Of a stretch of DNA of 64,000 bases, positions 35,978 to 47,636 are shown in pieces. The position numbers and the translations under genes are program-made. This DNA is from Bisporella sp. PMI_857 (lineage: Eukaryota; Ascomycota; Leotiomycetes; Helotiales; Helotiaceae): positions 744,001 to 808,000 of the forward strand of contig JAJSPD010000015.1 in NCBI GenBank assembly GCA_021307315.1, written 5' to 3'. Position 1 is the stretch's first letter, and each line of letters starts with the position of its first letter. The notes beneath the pieces were generated by a model that saw nothing but the letters and a program-made list of their open reading frames with translations, was not told the origin of the DNA and ran no database searches.

Positions 35978-37057
35978 TCAACATTCAGTTAGCGCTTGTT
36001 TGCCTCTCCGCATACAAAGCATCCTCTCAGCTTTCACTGCTCCTGCATCATCCTCCAGACCTACCGCATCCAAACTCATTTTCCACAATCTCCCTTCCCT
36101 CTCCTTGTCATAGGCCCAGGCAGCATACCCCGGCGCCCATCGCCCACCCGCCCTCTCCCAAATGCTTGCAACCTGACAATCTTCTAGATACCGTCCTCCT
36201 TTCCCCTCCAAGGCTCTCGCAATAGCAGCCCACACCGTCGTCGCAGCGCCTTGCTCGGGACTCTTCAAGCTACGCCACATCAGCGAGTCTTTGAACAGCT
36301 CTCTTTGCTGCTGTTCAGAGATATTCGACACGAATTCCGAGGATACATTGCCGGGAGACACGCTCCATGCATGGAGTCCTTCGGAGCCGTATCTTCGCTC
36401 GATCTCGTTCGCAGCCCAGATGGCAGCCGTTCGCGATTGAGCGCAGGCAATCCAAGGGTCGTAGCTGCCATCTAGGTTCCGTCCCGGACTTGAGAAGTTT
36501 AGGGGTGCGGTCCGGTGGGCTATGGATGACAATAGTATCACACGGGAATGAAAAATGGACGTTGAGGAGGTGAGGAGGGCATCTTTCAGAAGGTTGAAGA
36601 GAAGGAAGTGTCCAAGGTGGTTGGTTCCGATATGTGCCTCGTGGCCGTCTTCAGTAAGGCTTTCTGGTGTAGCTGTCACGCCCGCGTTGGCGATGAGGAT
36701 ATGCAGTTCTCTGCTTTTAATGAGGAAGCCAGAAGCGAAGGCGCGGACGCTAGCTAAAGAGGAGAGATCTAAGCGCAGAAAATGAACTCGTTTTGAAGTT
36801 GCAAGATCAGCGAGTATGGTTTTGGCTTTTTCGGGGTTCCGTGTGGCGAGGTAGAGGATCGCCCCTGTGATATGCAGCGTGCGAGCGATCTCGACGCCGA
36901 TGTGCGATGTACAGCCCGTGATGAGGACGGTCTTGCCAGCCAAAAGCGCAACAGATGACTCGTCTTGGACAATTTGATGTGCGGTGGGACGAGCGTCCCC
37001 TGGTCCGTTTGGACAAGCGTGGACGCAGGAATATGTACGTGTCATTATGTTCGACAT
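35978..37057 (-). CDS. Short-chain dehydrogenase/reductase-like protein lacking the Tyr-Lys pair
   Basis: Intact single-exon frame of 359 aa. It resembles fungal SDRs related to WW-domain oxidoreductase and retinol dehydrogenases. The nucleotide-binding motif is TVLITGCTSHIGVEIA (T-G-x3-x-I-G), followed by LRLDLSSLASVRAF, the structural HILIANAG, and TNHLGHFLLFNLL. SRVILLSSIAHRTAP supplies the catalytic Ser region. Where Y-x-x-x-K is expected, the sequence is C-A-Q-S-R, so both the catalytic Tyr and Lys are replaced while the frame stays open. The first 37 residues are an unusual Cys-containing extension (two CVHACPN-like Cys); a shorter start cannot be excluded. It may be a pseudoenzyme, or a gene early in decay like its neighbours. 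Confidence 0.85.
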   Translation of the reverse strand: MSNIMTRTYSCVHACPNGPGDARPTAHQIVQDESSVALLAGKTVLITGCTSHIGVEIARTLHITGAILYLATRNPEKAKTILADLATSKRVHFLRLDLSSLASVRAFASGFLIKSRELHILIANAGVTATPESLTEDGHEAHIGTNHLGHFLLFNLLKDALLTSSTSIFHSRVILLSSIAHRTAPLNFSSPGRNLDGSYDPWIACAQSRTAAIWAANEIERRYGSEGLHAWSVSPGNVSSEFVSNISEQQQRELFKDSLMWRSLKSPEQGAATTVWAAIARALEGKGGRYLEDCQVASIWERAGGRWAPGYAAWAYDKEREGRLWKMSLDAVGLEDDAGAVKAERMLCMRRGKQALTEC

Positions 37058-37384
37058 GATAACAATGGAAGCCGGAAGTCGGTGTAAATAGTTGGACTTA
37101 GGTATTGAATAAGTGTGATGGTGTGAGATTGATGACCGATGTTATAATTCGATTCTCGAAGGTGCCCTTTGATGGTCGAAGTAGTATTTAACTATCGAGG
37201 CCTATGCGCGCAGTCCAGCATATATATTCTCAAGGCGTAGGCTACGGTCAGCAAGTCATAGAGCTAGTATGATGGTACCCCAGACAAGCTGCATGCGTCT
37301 AGAGATATAAAATTCCTAAGCTTTTCTTGGCACGAACAAAACTGTCCTTATCGGGATATTCTATTTTCAGCTACTCTGATTTTC
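37058..37384. other. Intergenic region
   Basis: About 330 bases upstream of the SDR-like gene and downstream of the bZIP gene. It should contain the SDR promoter; no clear element recognised. Confidence 0.4.
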
Positions 37385-38326
37385 TTACATCAATTGTCGA
37401 AAGTCGAGAGCTCTTTCTCCTCGCCTTGCTCGCCACCGATTCGTTGACTCAAATATCTCTGTGCATCCTTGAATGGTCCATCCCCAGGATTTGACGAATC
37501 CTTCAGACACTTTTCAACCGGAGACGTCCCAGGGATCACGCCACACAATGAGAGCCGTGGAACCAGTTCCAGGATGCAGAAACCCAGTTAGATCGCCGCA
37601 TAAGGGCATGTCGTCAAAGTCGTTTCCAGCCCGTATTAGGTTATCACGCATTCTTGGTACAGGAAGTAAATCTAGCCAAGGGTGATGGGCAGTGGTCCTT
37701 TGTAGATGGGTGGGATGCAAGCCGACAGGTAGTGTTTCTAAGGTAGGTATTGGCGAGGTAGCAAATGGAGAAATAGCGTTATCTTCTATACAATCGTGCA
37801 TTATAAAGCCAAGAACATTAGAGTTGGTGAATAGCGCTCTGAATACGTTAAACTTCACGAGAACAACGACATGATCTCCAATCGGAGAATTTTGGCTGTT
37901 GATCCATCTCTCAAATGAGGAAATTAGTTTCTGGAGCTCCATGGCACTATACATGCATGCTGCTGATGCGCGTGGAAGATCTAATGGAGATAGTTTTGCG
38001 GGGCCAGCAATTGATTGAAATAGATGCCATAATTCTGATTCCTGTCCAGTTGGATGCCGCAAATTATGTGTGTTTGTTCGGGCATCACCTGCAGCATTCG
38101 TCCGCTTTCGATATCCTAGTACATGTATCAGACGTACTAAATTGAATCTAGAATTTCGACTCTAGAATGAAACTAGTAACCTACTGTAAGATCTCTGATT
38201 AATTCGATTCTGCAATTTCCGCCGCTCAGCAGAACTCGTCTTTCCAGTCCAATCATCCTCTGTAACCATGATCCGAGACTGTTGAGGCATGCGGTTTACC
38301 ACGATCTGAGACGCATGGGCAGCCAT
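37385..38326 (-). pseudogene. bZIP transcription factor with DUF3425, cut by a TGA in a conserved Trp position
   Basis: Exon 1 (38326-38185) and exon 2 (from 38115) join through a 69-base intron to encode a bZIP basic region, ERRKLQNRINQRSYRYRKR, at about residues 34-52. The body matches the fungal DUF3425 domain: YSAMELQKLISSFERWIN, VKFNVFRALFTNSNVLGF, and at the end VWRDPWDVSG. There the frame meets TGA (37514-37516) after 247 codons. The same frame continues without interruption to TAA at 37385 with conserved family residues (VSEGFVKSWGWTIQGC, ESTNRWRARRGE). A Trp codon (TGG) normally sits at the stop position, so this looks like a single G-to-A nonsense change. The truncated product keeps the DNA-binding region and may still act; 'pseudogene' is therefore a cautious label. 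Confidence 0.72.
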
Positions 38327-39119
38327 TTTCTACACTACGATTGAATTAATACCTCCGTTGCAAGCACCGGAAAGAGGAGGGCACACAGGAAGTAATGTAG
38401 GCGCCACGAGGGCAAACGTTGTCTGCTTGCTCTCCTAGTCAGCAGTCTGGATTCTCGGCAGAAGCCAAGATCTAGCGTTACATTAGAGTAAGATCCTGTC
38501 AGAAAAAACAGGCTCCCATCTCCCCACATATGCACATTGCTGATGACCGCAGAACTTCACATAGTTTAGCCATAATAATGGTTAAGACCGCAAACCTGTC
38601 TATATCTTCTCTTAGTGGAGAGCTTTTCCTTCAGGGCAGAGATTCTATGTATTAGTCTGCTGTCTAAACGATGAAACGATACAATGTCCTCGAGCAATAT
38701 TGGCACCACTTGACCGCGGCTTGTACAATTCAGTGATACAGCAGGCCACTGGTCATACTAATTCAATCGAAAACTCTAGGACGCAACGGGCATTAAGACT
38801 GTGGCGAAGGTTTCATGATTGATAATGCTATGTATCATCTAATATGGAGTTCCTTTTTCAATAAAGCGACTTTAAAACGGCATAGGACAATCAAGCCATC
38901 TTTTTCGTGAGTAATAATTAGAGGATCTACTTGAGTTTCAACTTGACTGCGAGCTACTAAGCTTATATATCACAATTTTCTTTCCACTGTCAGAAAATGG
39001 GGTCAAAATGGCGATTAAGATTGGCTTGTTTAAGGTTGATTATATTTCCAGCAAGCCGTTTGATTGGATCTCCTATTCAGCCTTTGTTGAGATACCCTTG
39101 CCGTAAGCAATCGCATCCG
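38327..39119. other. Gene-poor interval
   Basis: About 800 bases with only short frames (38335-38535, 38997-39254). Nothing recognisable. Confidence 0.4.
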
Positions 39120-40334
39120 AAAGTTCAAAATGCCATTGAAGTCTTCATTGACGCTCTAGTCTCCACTTGCCATTCTCAGTCTTTTTCACACCACCTTGCT
39201 ATCCACAACTGCTCTTTCCAATTTCTCGACTGCGCCAAGCTTCCCCATCCCTGATAACCAAGACCCGCACCTGCATCTAAGAATAAGAGAGCGAGAGCAC
39301 TATCTTTCCATATTGGCACATGATATTTTCGACTTTGGTAAATGGTAGTGAAGAGAAAGATGAGAGACAAAAGCTGGACTGAGATTGGGAAAATGATCCA
39401 TGGCCATCTCACGACCAAAACGATTTCGTTGTCGTATATAGTTCCGTGATAGTATAGAATAAATGGAGCTGGTGAGGTAGATCTGATAGCATCTGTCATA
39501 GTTCTCGCTAGATTTTGGATCCAATGATCGAGGTCGTTACTGGCTTGCCAAATTTCAGCAATGAAGGGTTCTTTGGATGATGGTAGAAACTTTGTTCTAA
39601 AGAAAGTAAGGCTTTATCCAAAAGAAATGGCGTTACAGAGCCAATGATGGAATATTCAAGAGCATCTCCAATCTCAACCAAATCGACATCTATGATTGAC
39701 GGAGCATTATCTTGAGGTTGTAATTGGAAATTCTCATAGACGAAATCGCTGGGAAATATTTTTGGTGCTGAAACGAAGGTAGGCTGTGATATTTGTCAAA
39801 ATCAAACAATCGGTTTGCGGCCTTCTAGTATGTTTTGCCAAGCGTGACATTCACATGATATGCTTGTAAGCAAAGATACAACGAACATACTCTGCTGTAC
39901 AGCATGAAAATCAGTACCGAACGTCAATCCGAAATGGTAAGTTTGACTTTGAAGTCCAAAATTAACAGGTGCTCATCATTTCTCTATGTCTACTACAAGG
40001 AAAAATGTAATTCGCAATTATTTGACAGGTTAAAAGGGAATCATAACTACTAAGTCATTCGTTGGGACGGTACTTCCTCCCAGGTGGTATTCTGCTTCCA
40101 TGGAATCGCAATTACTCCGAAAGTTATAAAGGCTGCTTTTAAGTAGATTATAGGTGATGTGATTGTAAAAGTCCGGAACGCATAAATCAAAGAATCTCGA
40201 TCGTCCGCAACCTCCAAGCGGAAAGCCCACCAACCATGACCAGGGTCAAATTCACCTTGATATTCGGAAACAATCCAGTCAAGGAGGACAAGCACTGAAC
40301 CTGTTGGGGAATATGAGATTGTAGCAATATCCAT
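39120..40334 (-). pseudogene. Relic of a fungal integral membrane protein
   Basis: The clearest part (39499-39176) reads MTDAIRSTSPAP ... VYD-like TIYDNEIVLVVRWPW, a hydrophobic helix (IIFPISVQLLSLIFLFTTIY) and VPIWKDSALALLFLDAG. This is the C-terminal pattern of a large family of multi-pass fungal membrane proteins often annotated with DUF3176. Just upstream, in a different frame (about 39570-39500), SNDLDHWIQNLART continues the same family pattern. A further piece at 39780-39590 (DALEYSIIGSVTPFLL) and a frame at 40334-40050 may be earlier exons. The C-terminal tail also shifts frame near 39230. I could not join these pieces without frameshifts. Confidence 0.5.
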
Positions 40335-43300
40335 TAATCGATGAGTCGCTCAAACACGGGGAAAGTTGCACGGGCTTGTTTTGCGTCGCGCATTGTCCAG
40401 GGAAGACGTTAATGGCCAAGTATAATTATTAGTGGGCAGGAGACAGGGGGGTCAGACACTCTTTCATTAAGTTGTGCAGTAAATATCGAGGACATCATAG
40501 TAGGGTCTATTCTGACCGACTTTGCTTTACTTAGCAATAGATAAAAGGACGTGTTCTGACTTACTTCGGCAGTTGTTCCCTTGATTAAGGCTTGTGATAG
40601 CGATGCTGAGGTATACTTTGCCCTTTGAGGTATAAAATGTTTAAAGAAGATTCCCGATCAAGTCGTGTTCCGAAATCTAATAATTATTGCGTGAATGCTG
40701 CAAAAGGCAGAGAAAGCATAATAATTAGGAAAGCACCACCCAATAGAGTTGTGGGGGTTTCGCTTCATCTAATCAGTTCTACCCAAGAGATATCAGAGAA
40801 CTGCAAATGTATCTACATACCGAATGCACAGCTTTAAAACTAACTTCAGACTATACCATGAGCTCGAGGAAGCGGCTGCAAAGCGACCCAAATCGTTCAA
40901 GGCCCGTCCAACAGTTTTCGAGTGGTGGTGAGGATTGTAAAACTAGAGCCACGTTCTCTGGCCAGAGCTCCCGCAACAGCGATTAATTGGTTCGTTAGGT
41001 ACCGAGTTAGTGCTCGCGATTGTACGAGAATCTTAACAATAAACTAAGAAAGGCAAAAAAAGGTAATCCGTACTAGTCAGTGAAGCACGAGAGAAGGTAG
41101 CTAGTCCTGCAACTAGGCCCCTAATCGTTATTCTCCACGGCATAGCCTTAGGGGCTGTTGATTAAATGAGGTAAGAACACTCAGCAATATTGTCATTGAT
41201 ATAACGGAAATAGTTGAGGCAACAAGCTCAAGGATCCAGCTTTTAACCAATGATAATAACTAGTTTTTCATTCATCGATTCATAGGAGAGGCACTTTTGT
41301 TCCGATTCGGAGATTCCTCGAGGCTCGAAGTATAGGCCTTTAAATCGGCATCAGATTTCTCAGATAAGAGCTGTCCCGTGATGTAAATCGAACAATTCGA
41401 TGCTGCGCAGGAGGCACAGTCTAGTTGTTCCGCATTTGGTGGCGAATATTGCGAAATATCTGGCCCCGAGGTATCACTTTAAGAGAGAAGTCGTTGGCCA
41501 TCACTTTTGATACCAAAGAACATGCTGATAGACTTTTGTGGCGCCCAGCCTTCCTCGACAATGGCATCGGCTGATTGTTCTTAAGAGCGCTATCGTTGGC
41601 TGTCCTAATACTTTTGTAGTGAGAAAGTAACATGGTTTAGAAAGTATCTATACACCAATATAATGATAGAGCAGTACAATTATGTCTTCGAATGGAATAG
41701 AAAACGACCTCGAAGTATACCATATGGTAGAGAAGAGGAGGCGATACTTTGTATCTTTACAGCCTCATAATCCGAGAAGTATCTCCCCTACGCCTCGTTT
41801 ACAGCCTTGATCTAGAATATATTTTATGGTAGCAGAGCATCATGCAACGGCTGTTTATCCACCATCGGGCTGCTCAGGCTCGCCCAGAGATTAATACAGG
41901 AGCACATAATGGCATATCATTGCACAGCAGACTTCTCGGCAATATGTCAAGGCAATACACATCGGTCAGCAGCCAGATCTGTCGGTAGCCACTTTGTATT
42001 CAATGCAGGTTTGAAAACCTCACGCAGATTAGTAGTGCGAACTTCAATTCCATACACAATCAAGTTCATGAATATTCCCAATTAACATTGATTAAGTCAG
42101 AAACTGTCCCTCAATTCTACCTAGTCATCAGGACTGCATTCCATGAACTTTGCCTCATAGCAAATTCCTACTCTGTATGCTGATTGCCGAAAGCTTAGTC
42201 GCTATTTTCGCCTTCAAACTGAATATCCTTAGACTAGATGTAGATGCGTATGTCTTCCCACCCCGATATGTCAAAGCCTTTGTTTCGAAAATTTACTATC
42301 AATATTTTAATCAATACCACCCTTCCAATTTGACCTTTTGACCTTGCAACCCGAGTCCCAAAAGTATCTCCCATCTTCCATTAAATCGAGGTATATGATC
42401 TCCGCCGGGATCTAATAAAGTCCTTCAACATGACCCCCGGGCACCTGAATTCGCTAGAGTGACCGCTGAAGATCGAGCTGGATTTCGACAGGCGATCAAA
42501 CGCCTCCGCCAACCGCTTTCGATACTTTGGGCAGTCTATTGGTTTGGTGTTGACATCACATATTAAGCATTCGTGAGGTATACTCAATTCCGGATCGATG
42601 GACGTCAACCTGCTAAAGGTGTCTTTGCTCTCTTTGTGTAGCTTGCCTTTGAAGAAAATGTGCGTAATTTGAGAAGCCATCGAGGTTGCTTAGTCCGAAG
42701 CAAGAGCTATGTTAATGATGTGCTGGAAAGGAGGTCAGCCATGGAAGAGGTGACCATCGATGAATTTGTATGGCACGTATTCTTTCTCAAGGCTAAAACT
42801 TTACCGCGACTGCAGATAACATTGAAAGAAGTTCAAATAGTTTATGCAAACAGAAGTGAGCGGGAAAGAGCTTCTAACATTTATTAAACAGTAATACCGA
42901 TTTGTATTTGGTGCCTTGGAAGAACGCCACTGCTATGGGGTGCCGAGCACCATACTTTGATGTGGCGTTCAAACAAAGAGTACCTATCAACCAACTTGTG
43001 AAAAGGCTGTGAGTCATGAATCATGGCACAATTGGAACCATGCTGCGTGCAGAAATGCTCAATATTGTTTCCCACAATCTACGTTAGCTTAGCATCAGTG
43101 TTTGCTTCAAGCTTGATGAGTCGGACCCAGCATAAGTAAGGTATAATGTCAAATATGGCTTTTCGAACTTAATATCGCAGCTGCAAATTAACACCACACG
43201 GCAGCTGCATATTTCCTTGAAATAGGACTGAGTTAATTACTGATGCGCCCAACAACAAGACAAGGAGTGGAACTTGGTGAGGCGTCGATGGAGTATCGAT

Positions 43301-43884
43301 AAGGTCTAGTTCCCTCTTCGTGGTTGTTATGTCTCTGAAAGAAGGTGTCTTGGCTTACGTTTGGTACAAAGAAAACTGTTTCGTTTGCTCTGAGGCAGAT
43401 CTGTGATAAAACCATGTGAACAGCACTAACACCTGGTCAACCCTAAAGAGAACCACCTACACTATTTAATGCATCCCTCAGGTATGAGCCTGCTCACTGG
43501 CTGCAGCCATAGTAATACGGAATGTACCGAAATCCTAGTGAGGAATCCTTGTTTGGCGTTCAGTACTCATTATTTAAGTTTTAACCACAATTCGGGAATC
43601 TCAGATCGTGCAGAGCCAATAATGAGCACTAACTAGATCATGGCATATTCAGTCTGCTGATGAGGGCTATACGCATAAATGAGAGTATGAAACGATAACT
43701 TTGGGTGATAGGGGAAAGGAATGGTGAGTATGTGATGATTAATTAGTATACCAGTCACGTGATATAATGCCTAAGGCATGAATGGTTTCTCCCGAAATGG
43801 CCCTTTTCTGACCTTGCTCATCAGAATCGTCACTCAAAATTGCAATTGAACTCGACTACGTACCTGCCATACGAATCAGAAATA
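40335..43884. other. Long interval without a supported gene
   Basis: About 3.5 kb. Short frames at 42381-42680 (minus, Cys-containing, ends near RSRRRSYTS), 42884-43075 and 43233-43415 show no known domain and no joinable exons. No terminal repeats were recognised. The last 150 bases hold the QCR10 promoter. Confidence 0.35.
43755..43762. promoter_or_regulatory. TCACGTGA palindrome upstream of QCR10
   Basis: Perfect E-box palindrome 123 bases upstream of the QCR10 start. In yeast, Cbf1 and related bHLH factors act at such sites, including at respiratory-chain genes; the assignment here is inference. Confidence 0.45.
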
Positions 43885-44690
43885 ATGGTTAGTGAATTAT
43901 GCATTGCAGGCAGCTACATGCTAATTTCTGCTCATTACTAATTCTCATGGCACTAGGCACATCCAAGCACTGGCGTCCTGCCCTCCAAAGGCCCCATTAC
44001 CTACAACGCATACAGAAGCCCTTATGGTCCGAAGTGCGTTTCGCTACAGAGCATTCAGATTGGATTGGATTAGTCGGGGCTAATGAAGGAATGTAGATAT
44101 ACCGTTCAACGACACATCGGAGGTTGGACATTGAAGAGTGCTACGAAGTTGTATGTTTTCCCTACACGAGTAATACGAATAGAGACCATATATACGGCTG
44201 GAGATCCGTACGGACTTGCGAGATTACCAATGGCTAATGCCAAATAGGGGCTTCACTCTAGGAGGATTCGGAGCTGCTGCCGGTGTCTTCGCCATATTTT
44301 TCTTTCAAGATATACCTAGAGTTCGCAAGGATATTATGCAAGTATGTGTGAATCCATCTGCCATTTAATAATACAATATTGACATATGATAGAAAATTCC
44401 AATTATTGGTGACAGTTATATCAGGGAGATCCCGGCTTCTGACAATGTATGTTCATTGCGTTTTCTTTACCCCATTAGCACACCGGAGACTAGGTTGGGG
44501 CACGGAGGAATGAAGAAGACGAATGTGCTTTATGCAGAAGTGTCTAGCTGTACACTCAATCATCTAGCTTTGCGGCTTGTGCAACACTAGATCAGCATAC
44601 GACCCTGAAAGCCTACTGTACCGGAATTTTGGAGATATTACTTCCCAGTTGGTCGTAAATTGCCTACTAACAGTTCTCTAGCCTTTCTAG
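43885..44690 (+). CDS. QCR10: Cytochrome bc1 complex subunit 10
   Basis: Six coding exons give a 96-aa protein: 43885-43887 (only the ATG), 43957-44033, 44097-44150, 44248-44341, 44393-44446 and 44682-44690. The assembled protein shows ITYNAYRSPYGPKY, a single membrane helix (FTLGGFGAAAGVFAIFFF), then DIPRVRKDIMQKIPIIG and the conserved end YIREIPASDNPF. The last exon was placed by that invariant ending: after a 235-base intron with a perfect CTAAC branch point, CCT TTC TAG follows the acceptor. Qcr10 is a small peripheral subunit of respiratory complex III in the inner mitochondrial membrane. The N-terminal part is standard length. Splitting 96 residues over six exons, with exons of 3 and 9 bases at the ends, is extreme. 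Confidence 0.9.
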
Positions 44691-45224
44691 ATATGATCGG
44701 GATCGGGTATTAACACCTTGATTGGGGCATGGGAATGGAACATCGGCCTAGCATGCAAGTCGAGCACACTGTACCATACAAAAGAAGCGCGCATAATAGA
44801 CATTGATCTTTCAATCCTTTATTTATGAGTTTTATACTTCCAGGTGTGCTCTATGTAATGTGGATTCTTGGGATATTTGCCATGGCCACTCGCTTCACCA
44901 GGTTCTCGAACCTTCCAAAAACTGTCATCCTTGCCATATCAACAATAATAAGGCCGAGTCAACCAATACATCATTTAAGTTCAAAATGTCTGCAGCTACA
45001 CTTGACAGTCCGCAGATACATATTTGGTAGTGAATCTGCCCTGCGAGGGGAGCTTACATTGAAAACTCAGCTTAGCTAAGCTAAGGCTTAATGCCCCGCC
45101 ATTCTACGAAGGTAGCTTAATATACGACATCAGCACCAATTCGCATGATATCGCTTCGAGCGCATTAATTTCGCAATCGACAACCCATTTTCTTCTGCGT
45201 TTCCTCTGCGACAAACATAAAGGC
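44691..45224. other. Intergenic region before the CHIP-like gene
   Basis: About 530 bases. Overlapping frames at 44803-45079 have no recognisable content. The segment contains the promoter of the downstream TPR/U-box gene. Confidence 0.45.
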
Positions 45225-46188
45225 ATGGCAGTCAGCGAGCAGGACAGGCGGGAAGCGTTGAGCTACAAAGAGCAAGGCAACAAGCGCTTCCAGAATGGAG
45301 ATTATAGCGGAGCTACGGATTTTTATACTAAAGCGTATGCAATGTGAATAATACAACTTCTCATGTACTAACCTCTGGCAAGGATAAAGTGTGATCCTAC
45401 GAACCCACTCTTCTACACAAATCGCGCCATGGCATGCCTTAAATTAGTACCTCCAAACTATAGTCAAGTCGCCGCCGATAGCCAAATATCTATTGAACTG
45501 CTGCCGAAAAACCTGAAAGGTTATTTTTACCTAGCGCAAGCACAAATCGAGCTGAAAATGGAAGCGGCAGCATTGAATAGTGCGAAGGAGGCTCACAGGT
45601 TATGTGTCGAGGAGTGTATGATGGTACCTATGGGCAAGGGGAGCTCCAACATTGAGAAGATTACCGAGTTGGTGCTGAGATGCAAGAGGGAATGGTGGGA
45701 GGATAAAGAGCGAGAACGAGAAAGGGTGAGGGGAGGGCTCCTGGCCGAAACAATCGCCTTCCTAGAGGGAGAGAAGCATAAAGTTATAAGTGATACCAAT
45801 GGAGCGGATGATGGAGCACAATGGGATAAGAAGATTGAAGAGCTGAGGAGAACTTTTGAAGATGCAAAGGCTGGACGGGATGAAGCAAAGCGGAGAAAAG
45901 TCCCGGATTGGTGTATCGACGCCATAACTTTCTCCGTTATGGTGGACCCTGTTGCTGTGAGTTGCTTTCTACCTTCCGCTTTGTCTAACACTGCATGCTA
46001 AGATCATTGTCCAGACAAAAACAGGCCAATCTTATGACCGTAGCTCGATCATGGAGCACCTTAAGCGCAGTCAGACCGATCCTTTGACCAGGGAGCCACT
46101 ACGAGTTGATGAGCTGAGACCAAATCTTGCCTTGAAAGACGCCTGTGCAGACTTTCTGGCGGAGAACGGGTGGGCGGTGGACTGGTAG
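45225..46188 (+). CDS. CHIP-like E3 ubiquitin ligase (TPR plus U-box)
   Basis: Exons 45225-45334, 45383-45956 and 46015-46188 give 285 aa, near the 303 aa of human CHIP/STUB1. Three TPR units lie at about residues 9-110 (EALSYKEQGNKRFQNGDYSGA, DPTNPLFYTNRAMACLKL, KNLKGYFYLAQAQIELKM), the site that would bind the EEVD tails of Hsp70 and Hsp90. A charged coiled-coil hairpin (about 125-205) follows. The U-box (about 210-285) reads PDWCIDAITFSVMVDPVATKTGQSYDRSSI and ends ENGWAVDW. The domain order is that of CHIP, which ubiquitinates chaperone clients in the cytosol. Cys at 'PDWCID' replaces a usual Tyr/Leu. Confidence 0.93.
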
Positions 46189-47636
46189 TTGTTTTCATCA
46201 ATAAAGGGGGAAATCGGTAACCGAATGTTGTTGAATGATGCATGAAACACGATGCATAGGCTGGCGTTTGGTGTCGCTACTCTTGCATGGCACATTAGCG
46301 TTCAAAGTGTCAGAAAATGGATATGTTGATGATACCCATTTCAAAATGTAGCTCTGGCTGAAAGAATATTCCTGCAGTTACGGTGCAGCCGGTAGCACCA
46401 CTTTCCTATAAACGGTTTCTTAATTGTGTGGCGTCGATGCCCATATTGAGCCTTGATACCCTTGCAGTTTTTTGCTCGATTTTGGTTTCCATGTTCCTCA
46501 GATGAGGTCACGGGTCGTGCTGCGGGCAATACTCCAGCCGTTGTATTTTGATAACTAATCTTCTGTTTGCCACAGGTGCCGTGCTGTTTCTGCCATCTAG
46601 TTCTTTTGAAAGTTATGTTTCAAATTCGACTTTGTCATTTTCAAGTGTCTGGAACTTGGGTATCTGTAGATACATTTGGATGCAACAAGACAACGTCAAG
46701 GAGCTGTGGGTCGACTCTGGTGTTAGGTATTAACAAATTGCATTCTGGCCCCATCTTCTTCACCGATTACCTGATTAATCCGTGTTTAGCCTGAAATAAA
46801 AACCTATTAGATTCCTATTGTAGTTATCTTCCAAAAGTTCTAGATCTAGCCCATGTTCATTTTCCTGCGGTTTAGCCAATGATATTGGACCACAAATTTG
46901 GGGGAACAGTCAGCTTACATAAGTTTAAAGTTTTCCAAGCCTTACCAAAACTTGCCAAGCTCCACGAAATTTAAGGTTTTCCCTGCAACTGTTCGTACAG
47001 GATGATCGGTTGCTTTCTCCGTTGCCTCAGCTGGCATGGATACGAAAGAATCTATTCGGCCACCGGAGAATGTCTGGTTAACGACAGTCCAGTGACAAGG
47101 AACCTTCCGTAACTTTACCGCTTACTAAAATATGACACTGTATTTCAAAAATAACCTTAATTGCTGGAGCTAAACAATTCGCTCGGGTAATTTCAGGGGC
47201 TGAGTTTATTCTACGACCAGCCTGAGCACTATCCCTCAACCCTAAGTTGGCATGTGAGCATACGTCCTATGTCCCAGGAGGCGTATCCAAGCTTCTGCGA
47301 GGTAACTTTCAAGGGTCATCTCACGAGCTAGAAACGTGACTTTCTTGGAGGTCGTGATACAAACATTGGTCCGAGAGAAGAAATTACTGAACTCGTCGGC
47401 TAAGCAAAATGATTCGAAGTACCCGAGCTCCTAACAGAGTAATCTGTTGCGATCACTAACTGTTCTATCGGTGAGAAGCTTGCCTCCAGAGCTGGGTATA
47501 TAAGTCTGCCTTCTCCCTCTTCACTTCCCTCAGCATCAGCAACAGTCTCGATAGCAATCTCCTCACAAGCGGTATCCCAATCTTGATCCTCTTTGCTCCA
47601 GCAAGCCCACCACCAGCCAACAACCCGCCTCTCAAA
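46189..47636. other. Intergenic region with TATA box for the secreted-protein gene
   Basis: About 1.4 kb with no supported gene. TATATAAG at 47497-47504, 133 bases before the next start codon, is a good TATA candidate. The frame at 47400-47924 on the minus strand is antisense to the secreted-protein gene. Confidence 0.45.
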
